Source of the DNA: CALMEC01 sp964434425
Lineage (GTDB): Bacteria > Actinomycetota > Thermoleophilia > Miltoncostaeales > Miltoncostaeaceae
NCBI GenBank assembly: GCA_964434425.1
Contig: CAYSVH010000010.1
Location: forward strand, 1-64,000
Length of the DNA stretch: 64,000 bases
Reading direction: 5' to 3'
Positions 24,254 to 35,008 of the stretch are shown piece after piece. A program made the position numbers and the translations under genes. The notes under the pieces were generated by a model. That model was not told the DNA's origin, did not search any database, and worked only from the letters and a program-made list of their open reading frames with translations. Within the stretch, counting starts at the first letter, position 1. The number at the start of each line of letters is the position of its first letter.

Positions 24254-24288
24254 CCTCGTTTACCTCCACGTTCGCAGAATCACCAACT

Positions 24289-24316
24289 GTGTCGGCACTC
24301 CGGCGCAGAGGCTTAA
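24289..24316 (-). promoter_or_regulatory. Sigma-28-like promoter of the 23141-24253 gene
   Basis: Minus strand TTAAG-N15-GCCGACAC, 35 bp before the GTG start; same class as the pilT site. Confidence 0.6.
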
Positions 24317-24473
24317 CGTTCGCGGCCCTCACCCTCGTCGTCCGCCGCCGGTGCCCCATGGCGCGGTGCGGCCTCCCGATCCCGGTGACGTCGGAATGAG
24401 ACGGCGGTCGACACCCCGCACACGGGACGAACGCCGCAGAACGGCGACACCCGGGGATGGAGTCGCCGAGGAC

Positions 24474-24527
24474 GGGGCCGACCCAGGCGGAGGGGGCTTC
24501 GACGAGCCCCGCGCCGGGTCCGGCCCC
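24474..24527 (-). terminator. Possible terminator of the ftcD-hisS-aspS operon
   Basis: Nested stems GGGGCCGACCC / GGGTCCGGCCCC and GGGGCT / GAGCCCC, 10 bp past the aspS stop codon. No T-run. Confidence 0.4.
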
Positions 24528-24537
24528 CTCGATGGGT

Positions 24538-26313
<1,776 letters not shown>

Positions 26314-26356
26314 GACGATGTGTCTCCTTGGGTCTGGGGCGTGCGGGGGTGGATCA

Positions 26357-27598
26357 TCACGAACGGGAGAGCACGTCGGCCAGGTCACTCTGTGCGACCT
26401 CCGTCTGCTCGCCGCTCGTCATGTCGCGGACCGTGGCGACGCCGCGCTCGTGCTCGCGGGGGCCGATGATGACGGTGCGGGCCACCCCGAGGCCCGCCGC
26501 GTGCTTCAGCATGGCCTTCATGCGGCGGCCGCGGAGATCCGTCGCGACCCGCACGCCGGCGTTCCGGATGCCGCGGATCAGGGGGAGGAGCTCGACGCGC
26601 AGATCCTCGTCCGGGATGGCCATGTAGCAGTCGAGCGCCGGCGGCACCGGGGCGTCGAGCGACTCGAGGGCGAGCGTGATGCGCTCGAGGCCGGTGCCGA
26701 AACCGATGCCGGGCGTGGCGGGACCGCCCAGCTGCTCGACGAGGCCGTCGTAGCGCCCTCCCCCGCCGATGCCCGACTGCGCACCCAGGCGGTCGCACGA
26801 GAACTCGAACACCGTGTGGGTGTAGTAGTCGAACCCGCGGACCAGCATCGGGTCGCGCGTGTACGGGACCCCGAGGAGGTCCAGCCCGGCGCGCACGCGG
26901 TCATCGTGAGCTTGGGCGACCGGGCCGAGGTGGTCCACGATCTTGGGCGCGCCGGCCATGATCCGCGCGGTCGACGCGCGCTTGGAGTCGAACAGCCGGA
27001 GCGGGTTGTCGCGCATGCGGTCGCGCTCGTCCTCGTCGAAGGCGTCGGCGTGCGCCTCGAGGTACTCCATGAGGACGGGCCGGTACGCCTGCCGCGACTC
27101 GGCGTCGCCCATCGACGAGATCCTCAGGGTCACGTCCGGGACGCCCAGGCGCGCGTACAGGTCCGACAGCAGGGTCACGACCTCGACGTCGACGAGCGGG
27201 TCGTCCGAGCCCAGCGCCTCGACGCCGAGCTGGGTGTGCTCCCGGTAGCGGCCCGCCTGGGGGGCCTCATAGCGGAACATCGAGCCGAGGTACCAGAACT
27301 TCACCGGCAGGGGTTGCGTGTGCATCCCGTGATCGACGAAGGCCCGGGCCACGGGGGCGGTGCCCTCCGGACGGAGCGTCAGCGAGCGCCCCGATCCGTC
27401 CTCGAACGTGTACATCTCCTTGCGGACGATGTCCGTGCTCGTCCCGACCCCCCGGACGAACACCTCGGTCTCCTCGAAGGTCGGGGTCTGGATGTGTCCG
27501 TAGCCGTACTCGGCGAAGATCCGGGCGGCCTCCGCGACGATGTGGTCACGGATGCGTCCCTCGTCGGGCAGGACGTCGCGGGTTCCGCGGGGTGGCAT
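26357..27598 (-). CDS. hisS: Histidyl-tRNA synthetase
   Basis: Class II synthetase of 413 residues: N-terminal PPRGTRDVLP, motif 2 region FRYEAPQAGRYREHTQ, the histidine loop LVRGFDYYTHTVFE, GGGGRYDGL and motif 3 GIGFGTGLERI. A C-terminal anticodon-binding domain follows. ATG 27598 lies 7 bp after the stop of the small membrane protein, so translation is probably coupled. The hisS-aspS pairing is common in bacteria. Confidence 0.97.
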   Translation of the reverse strand: MPPRGTRDVLPDEGRIRDHIVAEAARIFAEYGYGHIQTPTFEETEVFVRGVGTSTDIVRKEMYTFEDGSGRSLTLRPEGTAPVARAFVDHGMHTQPLPVKFWYLGSMFRYEAPQAGRYREHTQLGVEALGSDDPLVDVEVVTLLSDLYARLGVPDVTLRISSMGDAESRQAYRPVLMEYLEAHADAFDEDERDRMRDNPLRLFDSKRASTARIMAGAPKIVDHLGPVAQAHDDRVRAGLDLLGVPYTRDPMLVRGFDYYTHTVFEFSCDRLGAQSGIGGGGRYDGLVEQLGGPATPGIGFGTGLERITLALESLDAPVPPALDCYMAIPDEDLRVELLPLIRGIRNAGVRVATDLRGRRMKAMLKHAAGLGVARTVIIGPREHERGVATVRDMTSGEQTEVAQSDLADVLSRS

Positions 27599-27605
27599 GG
27601 ATCCG

Positions 27606-27851
27606 CTACCCCCGGCCCGTGGGATCGAATCCGTTCTTCTGCATCCAGCGTCGCACGCGGTACCGGTGCAGCATGTTGTCGAAGAACCACCCGAAGCCGA
27701 GCAGGATGACGAACATGATGACCGACGAGATGGCGACGGCTCCCACCGGCTGTCCCATCGTGGCGAGGATCACACCGAAGAAGAGGGTGGCGATGACCGT
27801 TCGGATGAGGACGCTCCGGAAGGTGGGCTTGATCGGGACGCCCTTCGGCAT
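27606..27851 (-). CDS. Small membrane protein in hisS operon; likely N-terminally longer
   Basis: From ATG 27851 the protein has 81 residues with two hydrophobic helices (VLIRTVIATLFFGVILATM and a second Ile/Val/Phe-rich one) and a basic tail. The frame stays open upstream for 38 codons (27963-27851) with a basic start IAKKRRRRPN. AAGGAG sits 6 bp before an ATC codon at 27965, where homologues would begin MAKKRRRR. So the real start may be ATC, or an ATG altered by error. The downstream ATG has no good ribosome site. Function unknown. Confidence 0.65.
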   Translation of the reverse strand: MPKGVPIKPTFRSVLIRTVIATLFFGVILATMGQPVGAVAISSVIMFVILLGFGWFFDNMLHRYRVRRWMQKNGFDPTGRG

Positions 27852-27980
27852 GTTCGCCGGACGACCACCCTTTGCGACGGGCTCGCCGGACTGCCGTGCT
27901 TCGTAGCGTGCGTTCTTGATGGGCTGGGGGCCGGCGTTCGGCCTCCGACGACGCTTCTTGGCGATGACTGGCTCCTTCGT

Positions 27981-28952
27981 TTACGAGTCGAACGTTGCGG
28001 ACGGACGCGGCAGCTGCGACTCGAGCACCTGACCGGGTCGGAATCCTCGCAGGCCGAGCTGCGTCGGCGTGATGCCGCTCACAGCCGCACGGGGGATCAG
28101 GCCCACGAGCTCGCTGTCGCCGAGGCGGGCGCCCAGCCGGTCGGCCTCACGTCGAACGGCCGCGATGGCGAGGGACGGAGGGGTCAGGCGGTAGTCCTCC
28201 AGGTTCATCGACACCTGCGCCGCACCGGCCGACGGCAGATAGAGGCCGAGGGCGCGGAGCCCCGGCAGGCCCCCGCCGCTCTCACGGACGCGGGCCGCGA
28301 TGGCCCGTGCCTGGTCGAGGCCGCCGTCGTCCAGCCAGACGTTCAGGGCGATGAGGGGATCGCGTGCGCCCACCAGCACGGCGCCCGCCGTCGCGTGCAT
28401 GCGCGCGGGACCGTCGTCGGGGAGGAGCACACCGTCGTCGATCCGGGACGCCAGGCCCTCCACCCCGCCGGCGCGGAAGTCGTGCGGGCGCCGCCGGGTC
28501 GGGGCGGTCGCGATGGCCCCGTAGCGGAACACCGGGATCAGGAGCTCGTCACCGATGCGCTGCGCGATACTCGCGGCGAGTTCGGCCGCAAGGGGGAGGT
28601 CGCTCGGTTCGCGGGCCACGATCGGGACGACGTCGAGAGCACCCACCGTCGGGTGGACCCCGCGCAGTCGCCGCACGTCGATGGCGTCCATGGCGGCGGC
28701 CGCCAGGTCGACCATGGCGTCCTGCACGGCGAGCGGGTCGCCGGCGACGCTGAAGACCGTCCGGTGGTGATCCGGGTCCGAGTGCACGTCCATGACGCGC
28801 ACGCCGACGCGGGCGATGGCCTCCTCGAGGTCGTGGATGACGCGCGGATCGCGCCCCTCGGCGACATTGGGCACGGCGACGACCACCGGTGGTTCGACAC
28901 CGGGCGGTGTGGGTTCGACAACGCCGATCTGACCAGTATCGCTATCGTTCAC
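27981..28952 (-). CDS. Glutamate formiminotransferase
   Basis: Transfers the formimino group between formiminoglutamate and tetrahydrofolate (histidine degradation/folate metabolism). The protein has about 323 residues, covering the N- and C-terminal formiminotransferase subdomains only, without cyclodeaminase. Seen are VPNVAEGRD, the His-rich DPDHHRTVFSVAG with the catalytic His, and HPTVGALDVVPIV. GTG 28952 is chosen; the longer frame upstream overlaps the divergent ABC gene. A later GTG (PVVVAVPNVAEGRD) is an alternative. Only 10 bp separate it from the divergent start codon at 28963. Confidence 0.88.
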   Translation of the reverse strand: MNDSDTGQIGVVEPTPPGVEPPVVVAVPNVAEGRDPRVIHDLEEAIARVGVRVMDVHSDPDHHRTVFSVAGDPLAVQDAMVDLAAAAMDAIDVRRLRGVHPTVGALDVVPIVAREPSDLPLAAELAASIAQRIGDELLIPVFRYGAIATAPTRRRPHDFRAGGVEGLASRIDDGVLLPDDGPARMHATAGAVLVGARDPLIALNVWLDDGGLDQARAIAARVRESGGGLPGLRALGLYLPSAGAAQVSMNLEDYRLTPPSLAIAAVRREADRLGARLGDSELVGLIPRAAVSGITPTQLGLRGFRPGQVLESQLPRPSATFDS

Positions 28953-28962
28953 CGGTAATACC

Positions 28963-30702
28963 GTGAGAACTCTCGTCCGCCTCCTCGCATTCCTCCGACC
29001 ATATCGTGTCCAGGTCGCCGTGACCGCCACGGCCGCGGCCCTCCTCATGGCGTGTTCGGCCGCCATCCCGTGGTTCACGCGCCTCATCATCGACGACGTG
29101 ATCGGGGACGGGCGACGCGATCTGCTGTGGCCGCTGGTCGCCGCGATCGTCGGTGTGGGCCTCCTTCGCATGGGGTTGGCGGCGATCCGCAGGATGGTGT
29201 CCGGCAACGTCAGCCTGGGGGTCGAGTTCGACCTGCGCGGACAGATGTTCGAGCACCTGCAGCGCCAGTCGTTCCGCTACTTCGACCGCATGCCGGTGGG
29301 ACAGCTCATGTCCCGGGCCACGAACGACCTTCAGATCATCCGGTTCTTCCTGGGATACGGCCTGGTCTTCATCTTCTCCAACGCCTTCGCGCTCGCGCTC
29401 TACACGGTGCTCCTGTTCCTGATCGACCCGCTGCTCACGCTGCTCGCCCTGCTCATGGCACCGGCTCTGCTCGCGGTGGCCTGGCGGTCGAGCGTCCGCA
29501 CCCAGCCGCTCCTCGTGGACGCCCAGCAGAAGGTGGCCGACGTCACGCAGGGCGCCGAGGAGAGCATCGTCGGCATCCGCGTGGTGAAGGCGTTCGGCCA
29601 GGAGGACCGTCAGAGCGAGCGGTTCGCGGACACATCGATGACCGCGTTCCGCACCAGCATGCATGCCAACCGCGTGCAGGCCTTCTACACGTCGTTCATG
29701 GGTTTCCTTCCCACGCTCGGACTGGCGGTCGTGGTCATCCTGGGCGGTGTCCGGGCGATCGACGGCGACCTCACCACCGGCGAGTTCGTCCAGTACTTCC
29801 AGTACCTCCTCATGCTGGTGTTCCCCCTGCGCATGGTGGGGACCCTGGTCGGCAGCGCGCAGCGGGCGACGGCCGCGGGCGTCCGCATGTTCGAGGTGCT
29901 CGACAACGAGCCCGACCTGACCGAGCCCGACGACCCGCGCCCCCTGCCCGCTGGGGACGGACACGTGCGATTCGCGGACGTGTCGTTCGGGCACGAGACG
30001 CCGACCGGCCTTCTCCGCGACATCGATCTCGACATCCCCGCGGGCCGGGTCGTGGCGCTCATCGGCGCCACCGGCTCGGGAAAGACGACGCTCGCACAGT
30101 TGATCCCCCGGTACTACGACGTCACGGGCGGGTCGGTGACACTGGACGGCGTCGACGTCCGGGACCTCCACCTGGACGACCTGCGCCGCGCCGTGGGCGT
30201 CGTCGCACAGGAGCCCTTCCTCTTCAGTCTGTCCGTGCGCGACAACATCGCCTACGGGTGCCCCGACACGACCGACGCCGCCATCCGCGAGGCCGCCCGC
30301 ATCGCCATGGCCCACGACTTCATCGCCGCGCTCCCCGACGGCTACGACACGATGATCGGCGAACGTGGCTACACGCTGTCCGGGGGGCAGCGCCAGCGGA
30401 TCGCGATCGCGCGCGCGGTGCTCACGGATCCCCGTGTCCTCATCCTCGACGAGGCCACGGCCTCGGTGGACGCCACCACCGAACGCGAGATCCAGACGGC
30501 GCTCCGCGCCGTGATGCGCGACCGCACCACGATCATCATCGCCCACCGCCTCTCAACGATCGCCCTCGCCGACGAGATCGTGGTGCTGGGTGACGGGGTG
30601 ATCGCCGCGCGGGGCACGCACGAGACGCTCCATGCGACCAGCGACCTGTACCGCGAGATCCACGACGCGGGCCTCGTCGCGAGCGCACCGGAGGTGGGGT
30701 GA
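28963..30702 (+). CDS. ABC exporter subunit 1 (fused membrane and ATPase domains)
   Basis: Half-transporter of 579 residues of the MsbA/LmrA/BmrC type. It has six hydrophobic helices within residues 1-300, then the ATPase domain with Walker A GATGSGKTT, Q-loop VAQEPFLF, signature LSGGQRQRIAIARA, Walker B VLILDEATASVD and H-loop AHRLS. GTG 28963 gives MRTLVRLLAFLRPYR, usual for the family. Its TGA overlaps the ATG of the next half-transporter, so the two form a heterodimer. Substrate (lipid or drug) cannot be inferred. Confidence 0.93.
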   Translation: MRTLVRLLAFLRPYRVQVAVTATAAALLMACSAAIPWFTRLIIDDVIGDGRRDLLWPLVAAIVGVGLLRMGLAAIRRMVSGNVSLGVEFDLRGQMFEHLQRQSFRYFDRMPVGQLMSRATNDLQIIRFFLGYGLVFIFSNAFALALYTVLLFLIDPLLTLLALLMAPALLAVAWRSSVRTQPLLVDAQQKVADVTQGAEESIVGIRVVKAFGQEDRQSERFADTSMTAFRTSMHANRVQAFYTSFMGFLPTLGLAVVVILGGVRAIDGDLTTGEFVQYFQYLLMLVFPLRMVGTLVGSAQRATAAGVRMFEVLDNEPDLTEPDDPRPLPAGDGHVRFADVSFGHETPTGLLRDIDLDIPAGRVVALIGATGSGKTTLAQLIPRYYDVTGGSVTLDGVDVRDLHLDDLRRAVGVVAQEPFLFSLSVRDNIAYGCPDTTDAAIREAARIAMAHDFIAALPDGYDTMIGERGYTLSGGQRQRIAIARAVLTDPRVLILDEATASVDATTEREIQTALRAVMRDRTTIIIAHRLSTIALADEIVVLGDGVIAARGTHETLHATSDLYREIHDAGLVASAPEVG

Positions 30703-32492
30703 TGACCGTCGGCGGCCGGCCGGGACCACCCACCGTCCTGAGCAGCGCCGGGCGGGCACCGGCGGAGCGCATCCCGGTCCGGATGCTGCGAAAGCTCCTT
30801 CCGTACTTCCGCCCGTACCGGTGGCAGATCGTCGCGACGCTCGTTCTCATGGGGCTGGTGGCGATCGCCGGTCTCGCCTCCCCCGCTCTGGTGCAGATAG
30901 CGATCGACCACGGCATCGACGAGGGTGACAAGTCCGTCCTCGTCTGGGCCGTCTTGCTGATCGTGGCCGCGGGCCTCGTCGGCTGGATCGCCGGATACGG
31001 GCAGACGTACCTTGCGGCCTGGGTCGGGGAGCGCATGCTCTACGACATCCGGACGCGCACGTTCTCGCACATGATGCACCTGTCCCTGGGGCATCACGAG
31101 AAGACCCCCACAGGGGTCAGTGTCAGCCGCCTGACCAGTGACATCGAGGCGCTGCACCAGCTCGTCACCGAGGGTGTGACCACCCTCGTCGTCCAGGGAC
31201 TCACCTTCGTCGGGGTCATCGTCATCCTCTTCGGCTACGACTGGCAACTGGCGCTCTGGGCGTTCGCGGTGTTCCCGCTCCTCATCGTGGCCACGGCCAT
31301 CTTCCGGCTGGCCTCGGCCGGGGCGTACCGCCGCACCCGGGAGCGCATCGCCCACGTCCTCGCCGTGCTCCAGGAGTCGATCTCGGGTGTCAGGGTCGTC
31401 CAGGGATTCGGGCGTCAGCACGCGGCGCAGTCGAGCTTCCGGGACGCCAACGCGGAGTACCGGGAGGCCAACATGCAGACCATCCGGATCTCCGCCGTCT
31501 ACTTCCCCGGCGTCGAGTTCCTGACGGCGGTGGGCACCGCCCTGGTGCTGTTCTTCGGGGCCAGCCGCGTGATGGACGGCGACATCACCGTCGGGGTGCT
31601 GGTGGCGTTCGTCGGCTACGTCGTCATCTTCTTCGACCCGATCCAGCAGCTCTCGCAGCTGTACGGCACGTTCCAGTCGGCGATGGCCGCCCTCGAGAAG
31701 ATCCTCAACGTGCTCGAGACCGAGCCGGACCTGGTCGATCGCGCGGACGCCGTCGACCTGCCGGAGGTCCGGGGTGAGGTCACGCTGCGCGACGTCACCT
31801 TCGCCTACGGCGACACCCCGGTGCTGCGCGATGTCGATCTGACGATCCCCGCGGGCACCACGGTGGCGCTGGTCGGCGAGACCGGAGCGGGCAAGTCGAC
31901 CCTGGCGAAGCTCATCGCCCGGTTCTATGACCCGACGGAGGGTGCGGTCCTCATCGACGGTCACGACCTGCGCGGAGTGCGGCAGAGGTCGCTGCGCGCC
32001 CAGCTGGGGATCGTCCCCCAGGAGGGTCACGTCTTCCGCGGGACGGTCGCCGAGAACCTCCGCTTCGCACGCCCCGACGCCACCGACGACGAGCTGTGGG
32101 CGGCCCTCGACGCCGTGGGCGCCCATGATCTGGTGACCGCGCTCCCGGACGGGCTCGACACCGAGCTGGAGGAGCGGGGCTCGCGCCTGTCGGCCGGTCA
32201 GCGCCAGATCATCGCATTCGCCCGCGCCCTGGTCGCCGATCCGCGCCTTCTGATCCTGGACGAGGCCACATCGTCCGTCGACCTCCGGACGGAGGGGCAG
32301 ATCGAGGTCGCGCTGGAGCGGCTCCTCGCCGGCCGCACCGCGATCGTCATCGCCCACCGCCTCTCCACCGTGCGGCGGGCGGATCGCATCATCGTGGTCG
32401 ACCACGGCCGGGTGGTCGAGGACGGCACCCACGACGAGCTCATCGCACGGGGTGGCCGCTACGCCGATCTCTACGCCAACTGGCGGTCGTGA
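30699..32492 (+). CDS. ABC exporter subunit 2 (fused membrane and ATPase domains)
   Basis: Partner half-transporter of 597 residues. An N-terminal ~25-residue extension precedes six transmembrane helices. The ATPase domain has Walker A GETGAGKST, Q-loop VPQEGHVF, signature LSAGQRQIIAFARA (Ala for Gly in the signature), Walker B LLILDEATSSVD and H-loop AHRLST. A slightly altered signature in one subunit is common in heterodimeric exporters with one weak ATP site. It overlaps subunit 1 by ATGA. Confidence 0.93.
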   Translation: MMTVGGRPGPPTVLSSAGRAPAERIPVRMLRKLLPYFRPYRWQIVATLVLMGLVAIAGLASPALVQIAIDHGIDEGDKSVLVWAVLLIVAAGLVGWIAGYGQTYLAAWVGERMLYDIRTRTFSHMMHLSLGHHEKTPTGVSVSRLTSDIEALHQLVTEGVTTLVVQGLTFVGVIVILFGYDWQLALWAFAVFPLLIVATAIFRLASAGAYRRTRERIAHVLAVLQESISGVRVVQGFGRQHAAQSSFRDANAEYREANMQTIRISAVYFPGVEFLTAVGTALVLFFGASRVMDGDITVGVLVAFVGYVVIFFDPIQQLSQLYGTFQSAMAALEKILNVLETEPDLVDRADAVDLPEVRGEVTLRDVTFAYGDTPVLRDVDLTIPAGTTVALVGETGAGKSTLAKLIARFYDPTEGAVLIDGHDLRGVRQRSLRAQLGIVPQEGHVFRGTVAENLRFARPDATDDELWAALDAVGAHDLVTALPDGLDTELEERGSRLSAGQRQIIAFARALVADPRLLILDEATSSVDLRTEGQIEVALERLLAGRTAIVIAHRLSTVRRADRIIVVDHGRVVEDGTHDELIARGGRYADLYANWRS

Positions 32493-32574
32493 GCGCGGAC
32501 TCCCGGACCTCCGGCGCCCCCGAGGGGCGCGCTCCGTGCGGTCGCCGGCCCGACCCGGTGCGATCGGCGTGTGC

Positions 32575-32580
32575 TAGGCT
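32575..32580 (+). promoter_or_regulatory. -10 box of the tRNA pair
   Basis: TAGGCT, 25 bp before the mature 5' end of tRNA-Gln. Confidence 0.45.
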
Positions 32581-32605
32581 GACCGGCGCCCGTACGGGGG
32601 TTCGA

Positions 32606-32676
32606 TGGGGGATCGTCTAGCGGTAGGACGCCGGGTTCTGGCCCCGGTAGCGGGGGTTCGAATCCTCCTCCCCCAA
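32606..32676 (+). tRNA. tRNA-Gln (anticodon CTG)
   Basis: Cloverleaf: acceptor TGGGGGA / TCCCCCA, anticodon stem CCGGG/CCCGG with loop TTCTGGC, T-arm GGGGG-TTCGAAT-CCTCC. Discriminator A; CCA is not encoded. The U1-A72 start is typical of bacterial tRNA-Gln. Confidence 0.93.
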
Positions 32677-32718
32677 CTCGAGTTCTCTCCATAGCGGGCA
32701 ATGGCAGTGGCACCACAG

Positions 32719-32791
32719 GGCGCATTCGTCTAGGGGCCTAGGACGCCGGCCTCTCACGCCGGTAACACGGGTTCGAATCCCGTATGCGCTA
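32719..32791 (+). tRNA. tRNA-Glu (anticodon CTC)
   Basis: Acceptor GGCGCAT / ATGCGCT with a G-T end pair, anticodon stem CCGGC/GCCGG with loop CTCTCAC, T-arm loop TTCGAAT. CCA is not encoded. It is 42 bp after tRNA-Gln and probably on the same transcript. Confidence 0.92.
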
Positions 32792-32798
32792 CTCCATT

Positions 32799-32824
32799 GA
32801 GACCTCCGCAGGCGCGGGGGTCTC
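32799..32824 (+). terminator. Hairpin after the tRNA pair
   Basis: 11-bp stem GAGACCTCCGC / GCGGGGGTCTC with one G-T wobble and loop AGGC, 7 bp after tRNA-Glu. Confidence 0.65.
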
Positions 32825-33032
32825 GTCAATTCGGGGATGTGCTCGCGGCACCGCCGGGTGCATCGCACGGGCGATGCCCTTCGCCGGCAGGTGCCCTCCA
32901 CCGCGGTGATGCGGTGTACGCTCCTCCTGTGGTCGAGGGGCCTCTACCCTCCTCCGCACCCGGGATCTCGGCCGTTTCCCGCGGCCGGGCTCCCAGCTTC
33001 CGCACGGCTTCCCCGAGAGAGGCGAACGGACG

Positions 33033-33935
33033 TCAGTCGGCGGACGCGCCCGCCGCGAGGGCGACGGCGACCTCACCCGCCAGCGCAGCGTTCGCGACGA
33101 TCAGTTCGCGATTGACCTCGGTGGTGCGTCCCCCCGTGGCCTCGCTGAGCGCGCGCAGGACCTCCGGGGTCACGGCCGGCCCCGTCACACCGGCGTCGCG
33201 CACCCGCGCGACGGCCTCGTCGGTGAGGGTCGCGATGTCGTCCAACGACCGGTCCGGCGGCCGTACGAGGAGGACCGCGCCACCTCCCAGGTCCCAGTGC
33301 AACCGGGCGACCTGGGCGACCTCGGCGGGAAGCTCGACGCGTGCCGAGACCGGCGGCCCGCCTCCCCGCGCGTAGAACAGGGGGAGCGTGTCGGTGCGCC
33401 ACCCGAGCAGCGGGACGCCGAGGGTCTCGAGCATCTCGGCCGTGGCGTCCACATCGAGCAGTGACTTGACGCCGGCGCTCACCGCGATCACCGGGCACGC
33501 CGCCAGCGCGGGCAGGTCCGCCGACACGTCCGGCGGCGCCGGGAACTCCTGGTGCACACCGCCGAGTCCTCCGGTGGCCATCACCGGGATCCCGGCCCTC
33601 CTGCACACCGTGACCGTGGCGCCGACCGTCGTGGCGCCCAGCGCACCCTGCGCCAGACACGGCGCCAGGTCGCGCGGTCCGCACTTCCGGACCTGATCGG
33701 CCGACTCCCCGAAACGCCCCAGGTCGTCACGTGCCAGCCCCACGTGGATGGAGCCGTCCACCACCCCGACTGTGGCGGGCACCGCCCCGCTGGCGCGGAC
33801 GGCGTCCTCGGACGCCGCCGCCACCATGACCCCGTCAGGATGCGGGAATCCGTGCGATACGAGGGTGGTCTCGAGCGCGACGACCGGCCGCCCCTCGTCG
33901 AGGGCGGACCGGACCTCGTCGCCGATGAGGATCAT
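33033..33935 (-). CDS. psuG: Pseudouridine-5'-phosphate glycosidase
   Basis: Splits pseudouridine 5'-phosphate to uracil and ribose 5-phosphate. The 300-residue protein shows VALETTLVSHGFPHPDG with the catalytic Glu and Lys-region residues, GATTVGATV, the ATGGLGGVHQ loop and VSAGVKSLLDV with the catalytic Lys. ATG 33935 overlaps the stop of the upstream PfkB-family gene (ATGA). The pair forms the pseudouridine catabolic unit. Confidence 0.95.
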   Translation of the reverse strand: MILIGDEVRSALDEGRPVVALETTLVSHGFPHPDGVMVAAASEDAVRASGAVPATVGVVDGSIHVGLARDDLGRFGESADQVRKCGPRDLAPCLAQGALGATTVGATVTVCRRAGIPVMATGGLGGVHQEFPAPPDVSADLPALAACPVIAVSAGVKSLLDVDATAEMLETLGVPLLGWRTDTLPLFYARGGGPPVSARVELPAEVAQVARLHWDLGGGAVLLVRPPDRSLDDIATLTDEAVARVRDAGVTGPAVTPEVLRALSEATGGRTTEVNRELIVANAALAGEVAVALAAGASAD

Positions 33936-34786
33936 CGGACGGGAGACGGCGGCGAGGTCGCCTCGCGCATGGGGGGCAGCGACCCCTCGCGGCCCAGGCA
34001 CATCGTCACGGCGTGATAGCCACGGGCGATGCGGTCCTCTACGTCGTCACCCATCAGGAAACCGGCGGCGAACGCCTCATCGGCACCGGTGGCGTCGACG
34101 ACGGCGATGTCGGGGGCGGGCACGACATACGCGCGTTCGCGGCCACGGACCAGGACGGTACCGTCCTCACGGGTCGTCACCGTCAGATCCGCGAGCGGGA
34201 GCGTCCCGATCTCGTCGGCCTGGGCCTCCGAACCGAGCAGCACGGACGGACGGATCGCCCGAAGCCGCCGCGACACCGTCCGGGAGCCCACGAACCGCAT
34301 AAGCGAGACCGGTGCGAGACCCACCGAGACCCGGGCACCCACGTGCCGGGCCATGGTGGCCGCCATGACGGCGACCTCGGCGTCGATCCGGGTGAGCAGC
34401 GCATGCCCGCAGATGTGGAGGGCGTCGACGTCCGCGAACCACGCGGGGTCGAGGTCCGCCGGCGTCAGGCGCACGGGCGACGCGTCGGACCCGTCGGCGG
34501 CCATCGGATCGGCCGGTCGACGCGCCGCGGCGTCGGTACCCACGACCGGGCCGCGGAGACGCACACCGCGGGTGAACAGGTCGGCCGCGGCCATCTGCGC
34601 GACCGGGTCGTCGCCCCGGGCCCCGATCAGGCCGACCTCACCTCCGAGGGCGGCGACCCACGCGGCGAGCGCCGCCGCCTGCCCGTCGACGCTCACCCGA
34701 GAGCATGCGGGAGCCCCGGCCTCCGACCGCTGATCCCGTCGCAGGACGACGTCCACGTGCATATCGCCAAGGGTGATCACGCGCAT
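33932..34786 (-). CDS. PfkB-family sugar kinase, degenerate active site (pseudouridine kinase position)
   Basis: Ribokinase-fold protein of 284 residues placed where psuK (pseudouridine kinase) normally sits, coupled to psuG. The N-terminal strand VITLGDMHVDVVL and C-terminal anion-hole region are recognisable. However, the family signature DTxGAGDxF reads DATGADEAF, so the catalytic Asp is Glu and the preceding Gly is Asp. The sugar-binding GGxxxN block has lost its Asn (VDGQAAALAAW). Either the enzyme is altered in specificity or activity, or it has another role. ATG 34786 begins the first strand. Confidence 0.8.
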   Translation of the reverse strand: MRVITLGDMHVDVVLRRDQRSEAGAPACSRVSVDGQAAALAAWVAALGGEVGLIGARGDDPVAQMAAADLFTRGVRLRGPVVGTDAAARRPADPMAADGSDASPVRLTPADLDPAWFADVDALHICGHALLTRIDAEVAVMAATMARHVGARVSVGLAPVSLMRFVGSRTVSRRLRAIRPSVLLGSEAQADEIGTLPLADLTVTTREDGTVLVRGRERAYVVPAPDIAVVDATGADEAFAAGFLMGDDVEDRIARGYHAVTMCLGREGSLPPMREATSPPSPVR

Positions 34787-34996
34787 TGCGTGATTGTGAC
34801 GATGTTCACCGAGCGCAACACTCCCCAATGGTCGGGTTTCTCATAGAGGTTCTGGAGATTCATCCTGGACCTACGGGGAGTCTCGGCCCTACCCGGACCC
34901 ATACCCGCCTCTCCATTCGCATACTTTCGCCATCGGGCCGAACGGCGGGATCGTGACGGTGTCCCCGGGCATGGCCAACCCCCGGGGTCGAGCCGG

Positions 34997-35002
34997 TACG
35001 CT
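34997..35002 (+). promoter_or_regulatory. -10 box of the phosphofructokinase gene
   Basis: TACGCT exactly 6 bp before the ATG, with no ribosome-binding site between; leaderless mRNA predicted. Confidence 0.55.
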
Positions 35003-35008
35003 GGCCGT

